Source: a virus
Virus record (IMG/VR): IMGVR_UViG_3300044467_000006
Location: 1 to 64,000 of that record
Length of the DNA: 64,000 bases
Reading direction: 5' to 3' (one strand)
Shown: in pieces, positions 50,501 to 58,065 of the stretch
Layout of the letters: each line of letters starts with the position of its first letter
Position numbering within the stretch: the stretch's first letter is position 1
Program-made: the position numbers and the translations under genes
The notes under the pieces: generated by a model
What the model saw: the letters and a program-made list of their open reading frames with translations, nothing else
Told to the model about the DNA's origin: nothing
Databases searched by the model: none

Positions 50501-53153
50501 GGTGCTCGGGCAGGGCGTAATTCACACACTGAGCGTGCTTGTCTAGCAATGCATGGAAAGCCTGTGTAGTCACCTTACCCTTAAGAATGTCGAACAAGCT
50601 TAGGTTGAGAAAAGGGTAGGCAAAAGGATTAGATGTATGCACAGCGTGGGGGCTGTCATATTCGTTACGCAAAATACCGTTTTCGTCCAATCTCCAATAA
50701 CTATACTGATTGCGCTCGCGCGGAGTAAACGCAGACGCCAGTGCGTCCTGATGGGCCTCCGCAAAAATTTTCTGACGCTCATCTACGTTCCCCATCGCGT
50801 TGCTTAGCGCAAAATCTGCAATGCTGGGGGTGAGCTTATTAGCATCCGCTAGAGATTGAAGGAACTCTTGACTAGGAGAATCTAAGTAGAACTGCATTGC
50901 TAGATCGTCATCAAAAAATCTAGAGTTGACGATGTCGTCGTGGCTAAGATCATCTCGAAGATCCTTCGCAAGACCCAACCAATGTTCTTTGGTAATGAGA
51001 GGGTGATTGAATAGGGTCTTGGACAGTTCGCGGCGGACGAAGGGGTGCTTGGTGGTCTTGCCTGCCGCCACATGCTCTAGAAGGGCTGTAAACTTGGCAG
51101 CCGGGAAGCCCGGAGCGTGAGCCAGCATGGCCAGATACAAGCCCTTCTTGATATTGCCCCTGAAGGCAGCAGCCGGAACTCCCCCTTCGATCATCTTCTT
51201 TACATCACCCAACACCCCTTGTAGTTCTCTGGTGAGATAGCGAGAAGAGGCGGTGTGCTCGGAAGAGAATTTTTCTAGAGAACCTACTAGATCCTTGGCG
51301 TAAGCCAAAACATTGAGTTTTGCTTTGTCAGACAAAGGAACTTCTGGAGTTACTTTGCTCAGGGCTATCTTTAAAAAACCAGAACGCAAGCTCCCTCTTT
51401 CACGAGATTTAAGATAGAAATCGGCGTCCTCAAGCATCGACGGAGCGATCTCGTCTGGACGCTCTGTAAACCAACTCATCTTAAGCGAAGGCAGTCTCTG
51501 AAGAATATCCTTGCGGGCTGAGCCAACGGCAGTGTCAGCGAAGGAGGAGTGGGCTTGAATAGCTTGAGAGAGATTGTCGATCCCGTTGGTGAACCACTGC
51601 GTATTTGCCCAAGCGGGCAATGCATCGGGACCTACTCTCGCAATAGAACTTAAAACTCCCTCGCGCTCCGGGAAAAACATGGGGTCCTCACGCCCCGCTT
51701 CATCAGTGAAGGCGGCGTCGAGGATTCCGGGCGTCATCTTAGGATGATTTAAGATACCGGCATATTGGTGACGGAGGGGTTGCCGGGGGTTGGCTATCAA
51801 CGCGCGGAGATGTTTGCCCCCGAATCCGGGCAAGTCCATGATGTCCGAAATGTAGCTCCAACCCGCTCCGTAAGGAAGCGTTCGAATTGCATCCATGACA
51901 GGATCGGTGCCCTCTTCCTCCTCCTTCGCTAGTGGAATACCGATTTCTCCATCAAGTCTGGCGAATTCGTGAAGCTTAAGAGCATAGCTCGACATAGCGT
52001 CATCGAAACTGCCGGGATGCCTAGCGCTAGGATTGGGAGACCTTGGCCGTGGCTCTTGTGCCCAACTCAAGCCGTACTTGTCGGCAATGCTCTTGTGGAC
52101 AGCGTCAGCGGATAGGCTATGGTTCCCGCCAGTAAGTAGTTGGGCGTCATGGTTGTTCTTACCGTGCGCGATAAGAGCTTCGTAGGCAGCCTGCCCCAGA
52201 GCTTGCCCTCTGTGAGCCTTATCTGTACGGGCAAAATTGATGTCGATTGAACGGTCGTGCTCGTTGAAGAGAGCTTCGACCTTGCTAAGAAACTTGTGTG
52301 AAGTCCCGTCGGGCTTGTGCTGATGCACCCAAGCCGCCATGAGGGAAGGAGTCTCATCGTAACGACGGTGAGTGGTACGCACTTCAAGTTGATAGCCAGC
52401 TTCGCGCTGCTCGGGAGTCAAGAGGTGGCCGTAGTCGAAGAAGCGGACGTGATTCCGCTCTGCACTCTGAGTCTGCGGACCCACAGGGATAGTTTCTAGT
52501 CCTTCGCTCTTGCCAAGGCGATACGTATATGGACCGTAGCGGTCATCTATAGATTCGGGCTCTTGCTGTTCAGTTCCCCATGACTCTGGCGAATACTGCT
52601 TGCCTCCAAAGCCGCCCATTTCGGCAGCATCGGGCTCCACCAAACTCTGATTTTCGAGCAGGTTGGGCATTGCTTCGTAACTGAGGTTGTGCTTGTCGGC
52701 TAGGTATTGGTGAGCTTTGTGCGCATAAGTAGAATGAGCGCCCCCAACAACGTGGGTTGCTCCAAGAGCATTCCTAGCGTGAGACATGACCGCTTCGTAG
52801 AGCTTGCGCCCGAAGTACAAACGCTTGCCGTTGTGCTCGCGCGGGGCACCTCGGACTTCTGATTGAGCAATACGTAGAAACTTACGCCCGTCCTTCTCGG
52901 CGGGAAATACATCGCTCTCAACATAACCCAGACGCTCGCCCCCTTGGTCATACAAAGATGCGATAAGCCATCCAGCCTTGTCTTCAGGCTTTTCGCCAAT
53001 AGTTGGCTGCCAGCGGACGTTGATATAGGCCCCCGGGACAGCTTCGTGATGAATGGGGTCCAAAATGTGGGTGTAGTCATGGATACCCTTCCCCCTTTGC
53101 GGAGCTTCGGGTCCAACTGGGATATTGGCGAGCGTTTTATGAAGTGGGAACAT
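47550..53153 (-). CDS. 1867-residue polyvalent protein: three GNAT-like modules, helical repeats, DEIQ-D-type domain
   Basis: Largest gene here. Two GNAT-like modules at the N-terminus (about residues 20-180 and 235-385) and one at the C-terminus (about 1710-1850) share a start (HDYTHIL, FDYGHLL, YDATHYL), a GxG/A-type cofactor loop and an ending HSxxAH then NLxYEA. The middle thousand residues are LRV/HEAT-like repeats. A domain with LGWVRYRP and ISEIQSDF (about 1480-1690) matches those in 27197 and 36585. An LGKSE linker separates modules 1 and 2. Probably a virion-carried multi-domain effector; every activity is inferred. Confidence 0.7.
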   Translation of the reverse strand: MFPLHKTLANIPVGPEAPQRGKGIHDYTHILDPIHHEAVPGAYINVRWQPTIGEKPEDKAGWLIASLYDQGGERLGYVESDVFPAEKDGRKFLRIAQSEVRGAPREHNGKRLYFGRKLYEAVMSHARNALGATHVVGGAHSTYAHKAHQYLADKHNLSYEAMPNLLENQSLVEPDAAEMGGFGGKQYSPESWGTEQQEPESIDDRYGPYTYRLGKSEGLETIPVGPQTQSAERNHVRFFDYGHLLTPEQREAGYQLEVRTTHRRYDETPSLMAAWVHQHKPDGTSHKFLSKVEALFNEHDRSIDINFARTDKAHRGQALGQAAYEALIAHGKNNHDAQLLTGGNHSLSADAVHKSIADKYGLSWAQEPRPRSPNPSARHPGSFDDAMSSYALKLHEFARLDGEIGIPLAKEEEEGTDPVMDAIRTLPYGAGWSYISDIMDLPGFGGKHLRALIANPRQPLRHQYAGILNHPKMTPGILDAAFTDEAGREDPMFFPEREGVLSSIARVGPDALPAWANTQWFTNGIDNLSQAIQAHSSFADTAVGSARKDILQRLPSLKMSWFTERPDEIAPSMLEDADFYLKSRERGSLRSGFLKIALSKVTPEVPLSDKAKLNVLAYAKDLVGSLEKFSSEHTASSRYLTRELQGVLGDVKKMIEGGVPAAAFRGNIKKGLYLAMLAHAPGFPAAKFTALLEHVAAGKTTKHPFVRRELSKTLFNHPLITKEHWLGLAKDLRDDLSHDDIVNSRFFDDDLAMQFYLDSPSQEFLQSLADANKLTPSIADFALSNAMGNVDERQKIFAEAHQDALASAFTPRERNQYSYWRLDENGILRNEYDSPHAVHTSNPFAYPFLNLSLFDILKGKVTTQAFHALLDKHAQCVNYALPEHQANAVFGLNHPRFPWGNIDRYNDRTESDPFYWRDALGLKDKSVDDRLTDYLLQRPPQDPDVGAIVEFVRSVDHGNAVKLLGNSKRHSIIDSILNRSDAKPEWIDYVLSRPEFTSASPSGNPEGFRRDSDWGEESLPQFKAGVQNNLARSPALTPAHISHLMSTAKQVASVFPLMEHPNFTSEHASAILDMKPIVFNRNPALDNEGHYQYDDNGYTIYQVASQGNVPWSKGQHDEALRHLLQSYGSKLAPEHWNKMLNDGHFEVSPVTQATAEAVTSKHIPENVLETIWNKHLAAGNDSELETLSFLNNPKANPAWRDDAIDRGPFDSVFYRELLRGSNLPESTVNKMIEKARAVMPEGNWGEDEHWQGARNTAQQKAHAFYNYLAESPHAPEAWVKDLHSKMAQQDQLLQYYGLDPQWLTEHTAVSLGKAIGELMKESSPNAHYRAKSPHVVVRFGSAIWRKVRDLIDTAGGGRAHVNELPKQLNYDRAREMRDMTPEEIAKIPPKNRPTGPVKKKSDFVSTESVQKYIDSLPVKEFNVGSAKYGGAQQHVRRDADSVFQVNLTDEHVKQMKASGVWATFKKLIRGKKDIHPLDNHTLGWVRYRPVDSNGKVFISEIQSDFRPQDKAGLSWHGATANYKHALEQAKITNGRVNPPQMFYFWKASSLETLSNMPSDHLDKINEIAFGKNVDPHEAILEAFHEHLRQQHGPNIKVRITGHDAAAKLRDLDPAEPPGWLPTTYTAIPAKMGYDMDDDRYFSGTDPHAEENDSGGYGGDLVGKQVHTSIVRKFEELPTYEELAKSIATLPPLENPRVQGGERIYDATHYLTPEHRNAGYRMTLHASNGTFGPSTIANVYHRDRIVGGASLFVDDTPVIRNNETRKYAQIDLANINDEHTGKGLGTPMYESLMASATKHWGATHLRGLIHSSLAHGLWNKLAVKHNLNYEATPNYPSAKYPTEAAWESAPNAPIDGKWGGYDVAVNRS

Positions 53154-54295
53154 TACATCACCCCGGTAAATAATTTCGTTCCGTAGGCCGACCTTACCTT
53201 GTTCACGAGAATGTCCTTCTGCTCCTTCAACATCGTAATGCGAGTGTCGTAGATTTGCGGACCCGGGGTGCTGATGCTCTGACTGATGCCGTCCATGCCG
53301 ACGCTATGGCTAGAGTTACGAGCGTTGGTGGTAGCCAGCAAACCAAGTACATCAATTGCAGCCGTCATGCCGACTAGCTCATTAATGAGAGTAGGAAGCC
53401 TGCCATCGGGGAAGCCGCACATGTAGTCACATTGCCAGTAGGCGGGGATCCAAGGATTCTGGCCGAGAATCGACAAGAATGCGGAGCCGCCAGCGTTGCC
53501 ACCCCAACCACTATTGGTAGGAGCCATGAAGCCGCTCGACATAAACGCGATAGTCATGGGTACAATGTTGATTTGGCCCGTAGTGATATAAGCAGTTTCG
53601 ATCCAGTCTGGAGGAACGATGTAAAGATCGGAGCCGTTAGATGCCGTCACTGCAAACTTAAGAAGAGAGATAACCGGCTTGTCTGGCAGCATTAGGTAGC
53701 CAAGAGAAGCGTACGCCTGCCGATCAAAGGGGAACTTCTTGCGAAAGGTCTTGGGCATGATGTTGATATGAGTCTCGGCCTCTACGACAGCAACGGCTCG
53801 CTTGATGGAGTCTTCTAGGATGGCGTCGGTAAAAACTTGACGCTTCCCCGTCATAGGGTCAATAGCGTAAGACATTAGCGGAATACCGAAAAGGTGACGC
53901 ATCTTGAGCAAGGAGGGGTCGATAAGAGGCTCTAGAATGCCCCACGAGTCAGCCGTGGCTCCGATAGGGTAGACCGCACCAAGCCCGCCTTTTTCACGGA
54001 AGTTGTTTTCGGTGAAGTTAGAGGTAGCCGCCAGAGAGGTAGCTTGGAAGGCGGCAGGAGTAGACTCTTCTGCGGTGTTGTCAATGGCTACAATTACATA
54101 CCAGTTACCGGCGATACCGCTACTATCAACATAAAAAAACTTGCCAGCCGCAGAATCAAAAACTAAAGGGTTAGCTAGGTTGTGAATGATAGTAGCCAAG
54201 GGAGAAAAGGGGCCGCTCTCAGCTGAAGCTCTCTCGATGCGATACGCATAGATGTCGGTGTCGCTACTTGGAAGCCACGAAATTTTGTTACCCAT
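53153..54295 (-). CDS. virion protein with FN3-like N-terminus (neck/connector candidate)
   Basis: This encodes 380 residues. The first 90 form an Ig/FN3-like beta domain (AYRIERASAESGPF pattern). The rest is a mixed fold with Pro/Gly-rich loops. Its stop overlaps the start of the giant gene by one base. No family motif for portal or adaptor found. Confidence 0.6.
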   Translation of the reverse strand: MGNKISWLPSSDTDIYAYRIERASAESGPFSPLATIIHNLANPLVFDSAAGKFFYVDSSGIAGNWYVIVAIDNTAEESTPAAFQATSLAATSNFTENNFREKGGLGAVYPIGATADSWGILEPLIDPSLLKMRHLFGIPLMSYAIDPMTGKRQVFTDAILEDSIKRAVAVVEAETHINIMPKTFRKKFPFDRQAYASLGYLMLPDKPVISLLKFAVTASNGSDLYIVPPDWIETAYITTGQINIVPMTIAFMSSGFMAPTNSGWGGNAGGSAFLSILGQNPWIPAYWQCDYMCGFPDGRLPTLINELVGMTAAIDVLGLLATTNARNSSHSVGMDGISQSISTPGPQIYDTRITMLKEQKDILVNKVRSAYGTKLFTGVM

Positions 54296-54304
54296 GGAAG
54301 CCCC

Positions 54305-54901
54305 TTATGGCAATGGTTCTGCCTCTCCTAAGATTGGGGCTGGAGGGACGAAGTCCATTAGAGTATCTGTACCTATCACAAATCCATCCGCTACTCTAAA
54401 AAATTGGAACTCGGACGAATCAACCGGGACTGCTGCGATTGAAGCGTACAAGCTTTCGACGCTGCTTAGGTCTGGATATTCCGAAAGCAGAGTATAGGTG
54501 TTCGCGTTCTGGTTAACGACCCAAGAATTGGTAGTGAAATTCCAAAACAAACCGGTTGCTCCTAGGACCCGAACGGACAAGGCCGCACTTCCAAGTCCCT
54601 TGGTGTATCGCAAAGAGTAAAAAGTCCTCTTCCCCACAACCTCTTCCCCGACAACCTCTCCATCAGAAGAGCGTACGAATTCAATAACCACTGAAGAAAG
54701 CGGAGGACTCACGACAACGCCGTAGTTAGATTCTAGGACATCAACATCGAGCCGCTCAGATAAAAAGGACTGACAGGCTTCGGTTTCCGAGACGCTCCAA
54801 CCGAGACTTCCCCAATTCCAATAGCGCCCTTGGCCATCGCGGGCACGAGCGTACAAGCCGGAATCTCCCATTCCTCTACTGTAACGAATCACTAAGAACA
54901 T
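54305..54901 (-). CDS. late protein with internal duplication
   Basis: This encodes 198 residues made of two similar units of about 85 residues: IRYSRGMGDSGLY aligns with LRYTKGLGSAALS, and IEFVRSSDGEVVG with FQFFRVADGFVIG. Beta-rich, probably a virion surface or fibre-associated protein. Its 3' end contains the late motif for the next gene. Confidence 0.66.
   Translation of the reverse strand: MFLVIRYSRGMGDSGLYARARDGQGRYWNWGSLGWSVSETEACQSFLSERLDVDVLESNYGVVVSPPLSSVVIEFVRSSDGEVVGEEVVGKRTFYSLRYTKGLGSAALSVRVLGATGLFWNFTTNSWVVNQNANTYTLLSEYPDLSSVESLYASIAAVPVDSSEFQFFRVADGFVIGTDTLMDFVPPAPILGEAEPLP
54327..54336 (-). promoter_or_regulatory. late motif CAATCTTAGG
   Basis: Exact consensus copy read leftward inside the last codons of the upstream gene, about 31 nt before the ATG at 54295. 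Confidence 0.55.
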
Positions 54902-54932
54902 GCGCCAACCCTCGGATCGCTGCTTTCAATCA

Positions 54933-55409
54933 TTACGGTAGCTCCATGTAATCCAATAGGGCTTCGGGCGAAGTAACTTCAACCTCAAGTTTCTCTGGAT
55001 GCGGCGGATACTTACACTTCTTGAGGATGCGGGCCCCGGCTTCAGAACAAATCAGAGCGGTAGCATTGGAGAGTGGAGCGTGAAGTTTGAGGCGCAGAAC
55101 TTTGAGCACATTGACGGGGATCTGATAGAGCAACCCAAGGTAGCCATAGGGACGCCCCACCCAACTCTTAAGGTCGCCTTCCGCTTCGTCTAGGCTCGCC
55201 TTAAGGTGCGGGCAGTGGGTTAGCGTCAGTTTGCGATCCCACTTCGCCCAAGGTGTCTTAGTAAAGCCAGACCACCATGCTTCATAAACATAGGTCACGC
55301 CATCCTCGTCGTTTATAATCACGACATGGCTTACTCGACCATTAGTGAACCAACGGATGAGCTTGGAAATAGGCCCAGTGTCTCTCGTAAATCCAATGCG
55401 AACGTTCAT
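54933..55409 (-). CDS. permuted NlpC/P60-like (YiiX-type) cysteine hydrolase
   Basis: This encodes 158 residues. The order VSHVVII (His), VYEAW (acidic), then ALICSEAG (Cys nucleophile) matches the permuted papain-like YiiX/NlpC-P60 group, which cleave peptide or amide bonds, sometimes in cell walls or lipids. Close to the lytic transglycosylase gene. Could be a virion peptidase or lysis helper. Confidence 0.65.
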   Translation of the reverse strand: MNVRIGFTRDTGPISKLIRWFTNGRVSHVVIINDEDGVTYVYEAWWSGFTKTPWAKWDRKLTLTHCPHLKASLDEAEGDLKSWVGRPYGYLGLLYQIPVNVLKVLRLKLHAPLSNATALICSEAGARILKKCKYPPHPEKLEVEVTSPEALLDYMELP

Positions 55410-55417
55410 GGCCTCTC

Positions 55418-55867
55418 CTATGTTGAGAAGAAATCAGAAGGACTTGGTCCCATCGAGCCGGTCATTTCGGACGTAGGCATGACGCGGAGAGCACTCTGGA
55501 CGATGCCACGCTTGACAGTACCTTCGGTCAGTTCCAGTCGGACATTACGAGTGCCTCTAATGGCATCGGTCGCAAGAACGGTGAACTTCCAAAGGGAACG
55601 ATCGTCCGCGAAGGGCTGAGAGCATTGCTTTGTCACAACCTTGGAGTTGTCAAAGGAGTTGTCGAGGTAAACCTTGAGGGATGCTCCAGAAGCCGGAATG
55701 TATCTTCGCCCGGGCGGCTTGTAGCCAGCGTGCGGAGGATTCACAGCAATGTCACGGAGTTGAAGATATACGTCAACCTGATCGCCTTCCGACATGAAGA
55801 ACACAGGGTTCTCCTGAAAGGCGTTCACGCTAGCTACGTCAGTAAGGAAGGAACAGGACAAAATCAT
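55418..55867 (-). CDS. virion structural protein
   Basis: This encodes 149 residues, all-beta pattern with an immunoglobulin-like strand order. No specific family. A late motif lies 13 nt before the ATG with GGAGGAG between. Confidence 0.6.
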   Translation of the reverse strand: MILSCSFLTDVASVNAFQENPVFFMSEGDQVDVYLQLRDIAVNPPHAGYKPPGRRYIPASGASLKVYLDNSFDNSKVVTKQCSQPFADDRSLWKFTVLATDAIRGTRNVRLELTEGTVKRGIVQSALRVMPTSEMTGSMGPSPSDFFST

Positions 55868-55880
55868 GGCAGTCTCCTCC

Positions 55881-55890
55881 CCTAAGATTG
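55881..55890 (-). promoter_or_regulatory. late motif CAATCTTAGG
   Basis: Exact consensus copy read leftward, 13 nt before the ATG at 55867, in the gap after the transglycosylase stop. Confidence 0.65.
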
Positions 55891-55893
55891 GTA

Positions 55894-56442
55894 CTACAAC
55901 GAAGCCAGCCTAGCCCAGCGCTGAATGCGCTTCTCATAGTCCTTGCGGAACTCTGGATTGGCGTTGTAATATAGACTATAAGCGTTCTTGTCCTTGGGCC
56001 GAAGCTCGATGTAGTGATGAATGATGCGAGCCGAGATATCGAGATTGTAGCCAACATCGTACTGGAGTCGCTTGGTGTCTAGCTTCCAAGCCTTGACCCA
56101 GATAGAGCTAATCTGCCCGAGCCCGTAGTCGCAGTTGCCTTCAAAGCCATGACAGACCTTCAGGTTGAGCCTGAAGGAGCTTTCCTGACGAATCAGGGCA
56201 GCGAAGATTACCGGGTGAATTCCGTGCTCCTTAGCCTTACCTTCGATTGTCCGGGCAAGATAGAGTGCATCTGAATCCGAGAGAGCCGGGTTGGTCTTCT
56301 TGATAAAATGGGTGATCTTTGGGGCTTCCTCTACGATTGGGGTCAGTAGTGGACCACGGTAATCCTCAACACCACCGATGCTCCAAACAGGAGTAGCCAG
56401 AGCCACCATCGCAATGGCCACGTACTTCAATAGTTTGTTCAT
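55894..56442 (-). CDS. secreted lytic transglycosylase (SLT/MltE-like)
   Basis: This encodes 182 residues. Residues 1-21 are a signal peptide. The lysozyme-like domain has the catalytic Glu in ALIRQESSF, then CDYGLGQI, and a YNAN motif near the end. It cleaves peptidoglycan glycan strands to anhydro-muropeptides in the periplasm, so it is a likely endolysin or virion wall-degrading enzyme. The start is the ATG at 56442 that shares a base with the upstream stop (TAATG); a longer frame exists but would lose the signal peptide. Confidence 0.85.
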   Translation of the reverse strand: MNKLLKYVAIAMVALATPVWSIGGVEDYRGPLLTPIVEEAPKITHFIKKTNPALSDSDALYLARTIEGKAKEHGIHPVIFAALIRQESSFRLNLKVCHGFEGNCDYGLGQISSIWVKAWKLDTKRLQYDVGYNLDISARIIHHYIELRPKDKNAYSLYYNANPEFRKDYEKRIQRWARLASL

Positions 56443-56876
56443 TATGAGTTCTCCGTGTCGTACAAGGTAACGGTCAAAGGACCGCCAATGCCAGCGTGAG
56501 TAGGCGGGGTGTAAAACAGGTCGATGCCTGAAATTTCCACGTAGTCTACCACAAGATCGCTCGGCCTGAGATAAAAATCTCCCCGCGGCACGGCGAACAC
56601 TGGTGTACCTAGTTGCAGATCGAGCCTCTCTGGGGTCGCGTAATCGAATCCGATGAGGGCGACGACCTGTCCATTCGTGACGAACAAGGTTGCAGCGCCG
56701 ACCTGAACTTCTCCCTCGTACACAGGGACAACCTGACGCTCCAAGGTCACGTAATCTGCAACGCCATGGCGTACCCAACTAGCGGCATTGAAATCGAAGA
56801 GAACGGCCGAAGCTCGGACAAGCTTGGTCTCTTCTTGAGCTATCACTCGGAACCCATCGTTTAGTTTTGTCGTCAC
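56442..56876 (-). CDS. beta-rich late hypothetical protein
   Basis: This encodes 144 residues, mostly strands, possibly a decoration or baseplate component. TAATG joins it to the transglycosylase. AGGAGAC precedes its ATG. No family recognised. Confidence 0.6.
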   Translation of the reverse strand: MTTKLNDGFRVIAQEETKLVRASAVLFDFNAASWVRHGVADYVTLERQVVPVYEGEVQVGAATLFVTNGQVVALIGFDYATPERLDLQLGTPVFAVPRGDFYLRPSDLVVDYVEISGIDLFYTPPTHAGIGGPLTVTLYDTENS

Positions 56877-56921
56877 GGTGTCTCCTGATAGGTGATAGCA
56901 CTACGATTTTACGTCAGCCTC

Positions 56922-57137
56922 TTAAATCCTCTCAGAACGAGAATCGCTGGAATCCCGGCTAGCTAGCTCCCAGTCCTTGTCGGCCCCCTTGTCGGCCTTG
57001 GAGAGCTTCTCACCTAAAAGATCGCCTATAAGGGCATCTACGCACTCTGGGATGCCATCCTCTGTCTCTTTAGCGATGTACTTAAGGGCGGTTCGGGGGT
57101 TTTTAAACTGCTTTGCTGATTCGCAGATATTGCACAT
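56922..57137 (-). CDS. small hypothetical protein
   Basis: This encodes 71 residues with an N-terminal CNIC pair, a helical middle and a charged tail. No recognised family. Confidence 0.6.
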   Translation of the reverse strand: MCNICESAKQFKNPRTALKYIAKETEDGIPECVDALIGDLLGEKLSKADKGADKDWELASRDSSDSRSERI

Positions 57138-57144
57138 AGGGCTC

Positions 57145-57327
57145 CTAGGAAAGAACCAAGTCCCAGTGTGGATTGAAGGTCGGGAGAATATGGTTGGACT
57201 TGCAAAACGCCTTGGTGAACTTCTTGTAGTCCTCGTCGGACAATTCTGGAACTACCAAAGCCCGAAACATCTCTGGCTTGGTGTGCTTGTCTGCGTCTTC
57301 GATTAGGAGGTCTAGGTCATCTTTCAT
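57145..57327 (-). CDS. small acidic helical protein
   Basis: This encodes 60 residues from ATG 57327 (GGAG 7 nt upstream). A longer frame to 57363 would overlap the ThyX gene. Pattern is all-helical. Preceded by a late-motif copy. Confidence 0.6.
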   Translation of the reverse strand: MKDDLDLLIEDADKHTKPEMFRALVVPELSDEDYKKFTKAFCKSNHILPTFNPHWDLVLS

Positions 57328-57342
57328 TGTAGCTCCATGTAG

Positions 57343-57352
57343 GTTAAGATTG
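57343..57352 (-). promoter_or_regulatory. late-motif variant CAATCTTAAC
   Basis: Read leftward, the copy overlaps the ThyX stop codon and lies 15 nt before the ATG at 57327. Confidence 0.5.
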
Positions 57353-57964
57353 GGGCGCGGCATACTGCCCGAAAAGGGCGGAACATTCGACGGCTAGGAT
57401 CTCGCCAATCATCTTGGCCAGAACCCTCATCTTGGGGTGAGCAGCAGGAGAGGTGCGAAGCTTGAGGAAGTGTAGCCACTCGCGGAAGTTAGTGGTCATC
57501 ACAAACTCCGTCTTGGTACCAAGAGGTAGGTAATCTCGGGCTTGCTGCGGCGTCATTTTGAGCTTGATAGCCCGGTTGTAGAGCGCTTCGCAAATCTTGT
57601 AGGCACGGATCGAGAAACGAAGCTGCTCCTCTGTCAGATCCAGCGGGTGGATGAACTGGATATCCCCGCCACCATGCTTCTCCTTGGTGTAGTTGACGTA
57701 GCGAGTGGATTCTTGAGAGTACGAAGCTATCCGATGTCTGACAACTTCGTTCCCGATAGCTCGGTCTGTGATAACGCGGAAAGACGCGGACGCATGCTCA
57801 ATGACCGAAGCGTGACCTTGATTGATAGCGATGCGCTTTACAAACTCGCCAGAGTCCTCGGTGGTGGGGTCGCTCTTATAGCAAGTGCGGGCGGCTCGCT
57901 CAATCAGATACAGAGGGTCTGGCGTGATCCATTCAAGCTCCACCCTCTGTTGAATCGCTTTCAT
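57344..57964 (-). CDS. thyX: flavin-dependent thymidylate synthase
   Basis: This 206-residue protein carries the ThyX signature RHRIASYSQESTRY. It also has the substrate-binding segments SFRVITDRA and LPLGTKTEF. It makes dTMP from dUMP with FAD, NADPH and methylene-tetrahydrofolate. The start is ATG 57964 after GAAGGAGA. Found in the late block just past the capsid terminator; works logically with the deaminase and nucleotidase in the early block. Confidence 0.93.
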   Translation of the reverse strand: MKAIQQRVELEWITPDPLYLIERAARTCYKSDPTTEDSGEFVKRIAINQGHASVIEHASASFRVITDRAIGNEVVRHRIASYSQESTRYVNYTKEKHGGGDIQFIHPLDLTEEQLRFSIRAYKICEALYNRAIKLKMTPQQARDYLPLGTKTEFVMTTNFREWLHFLKLRTSPAAHPKMRVLAKMIGEILAVECSALFGQYAAPQS

Positions 57965-58001
57965 GCTGTCTCCTTCTCCAGATATAGCGCAGCAGACGCA
58001 C

Positions 58002-58035
58002 AAAAGGAAAGGGCCAGTCTACAACGACTGGCCCT
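58002..58035 (-). terminator. terminator after the major capsid gene
   Basis: A 10-bp stem AGGGCCAGTC/GACTGGCCCT (58010-58035) with a 6-nt loop is followed on the leftward strand by TTTCCTTTTG. It lies 30 nt beyond the capsid stop and before ThyX. Confidence 0.78.
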
Positions 58036-58065
58036 AACCCATTGAAGGGACTCGACTAATTGGAA

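Noticed and set aside
56443-56778. Longer start for the lytic transglycosylase
   Set aside because: The extension overlaps 56442-56876 out of frame and would bury the clear signal peptide.
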